DNA of 64,000 nt, taken from positions 1 to 64,000 of the forward strand of contig CAWIFR010000005.1 of the NCBI GenBank assembly GCA_963835465.1, given 5' to 3'. Position numbers and translations under genes: made by a program. Below, in pieces: positions 63,849-64,000 of the stretch; the first letter of the stretch is position 1, and the number at the start of each line of letters is the position of its first letter. The stretch is from Bog-756 sp963835465. Its GTDB lineage: Bacteria; Actinomycetota; Acidimicrobiia; Acidimicrobiales; RAAP-2. The notes under the pieces are model-generated. The model worked only from the letters and a program-made list of their open reading frames with translations, made no database searches and was not told the origin of the DNA.

Positions 63849-64000
63849 TCAGTGGTAGCGGGTAGCCAGAATGAGGCCGGCAAAGATGGCGGCGATGGCG
63901 GCCACCAGCCAGAGATTGTTCACACCCCCCGGGAGCAGGTCGGCATAGTTCAGGATGACCACCAGTACGCCCAGGAGGAACAGGGCGATGATGGTGATCC
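63849..64000 (-). CDS. crgA: CrgA-like septation protein (partial, C-terminal 49 residues)
   Basis: The gene runs off the right edge; the stop is TGA at 63851-63849. The visible end has two membrane helices with a short loop: IALFLLGVLVVILNYADLLP, then NLWLVAAIAAIFAGLILATR and the final YH. This is the C-terminal pattern of CrgA, a small actinobacterial cell-division protein that interacts with FtsZ and septal proteins. Only half the gene is seen, so the assignment is moderate. Confidence 0.7.
   Translation of the reverse strand, partial: ITIIALFLLGVLVVILNYADLLPGGVNNLWLVAAIAAIFAGLILATRYH

Noticed and set aside
1..64000. CRISPR arrays, phage structural genes, secretion systems or defence islands
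   Set aside because: No repeat-spacer pattern, phage module, restriction-modification or toxin-antitoxin pair was seen on either strand.

Overview
The window is a high-GC chromosomal segment from an actinomycete (Actinomycetota). The evidence is a CrgA-like septation protein at the right edge, DUF1918 and DUF1707 proteins, F420-type LLM oxidoreductases, PspC-domain sensors and several probably leaderless promoters. An uncultured Acidimicrobiia-type lineage would fit, but the class cannot be fixed from sequence alone. One tRNA (tRNA-Ala, TGC) is present; no rRNA or CRISPR array was seen.

Layout. 0-7.2 kb is accessory DNA: a complete but frame-broken IS3-family element, tRNA-Ala, a small redox and cell-wall gene set (flavin split-barrel proteins, hemerythrin, serine hydrolase), two degenerate copies of the tRNA 3' end, an IS481 transposase tail and a sulfatase tail. 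7.2-14 kb holds an ArsR/SRPBCC regulator, a VOC/AraC pair and a FUSC-family membrane operon. 14-20.5 kb looks like an envelope-stress module: NarL-type response regulator, PspC-histidine kinase, PspC and DUF1707 proteins, and a MacB/FtsX-type ABC exporter. 21-31 kb is the most interesting part: an extra FtsH, a phosphoribosyltransferase/hydrolase fusion, DUF1918, a phosphotransferase/P-loop kinase fusion, a CtpF-like P-type ATPase and an Hrp1-like CBS protein. Four of these families plus the CBS protein match genes that belong to the mycobacterial DosR dormancy regulon. Four transcription units here are preceded by a shared 14-bp box (consensus GGGACYTTCGRCCC) resembling the DosR box, and a fifth copy precedes the ABC exporter. 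31-42.8 kb carries an ABC exporter, two secreted phospholipase C-like phosphoesterases around a PadR unit, and a TetR/MFS efflux unit. 43-50 kb holds type III glutamine synthetase, an MFS exporter, a lipoprotein, a transglycosylase-like protein and two gene remnants with large deletions. 50-64 kb holds CbiX, ArsR-SulP, a second CBS protein, G6PDH, a HhH-GPD glycosylase, an SDR, two LLM oxidoreductases, a MarR/DHA2 efflux pair, a thioesterase, a thiolase and the crgA end.

A strong technical signal runs through the window. At least fifteen otherwise conserved genes are broken by single-base frame changes, usually in G or C runs and sometimes compensated a few codons later. Type III glutamine synthetase alone has about a dozen. 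This looks like residual indel error in a long-read or low-coverage assembly, so most frameshifted genes are annotated here as probably intact genes. Some apparent fusions and run-on ORFs (ArsR/SRPBCC, TetR) can be explained by one extra base.
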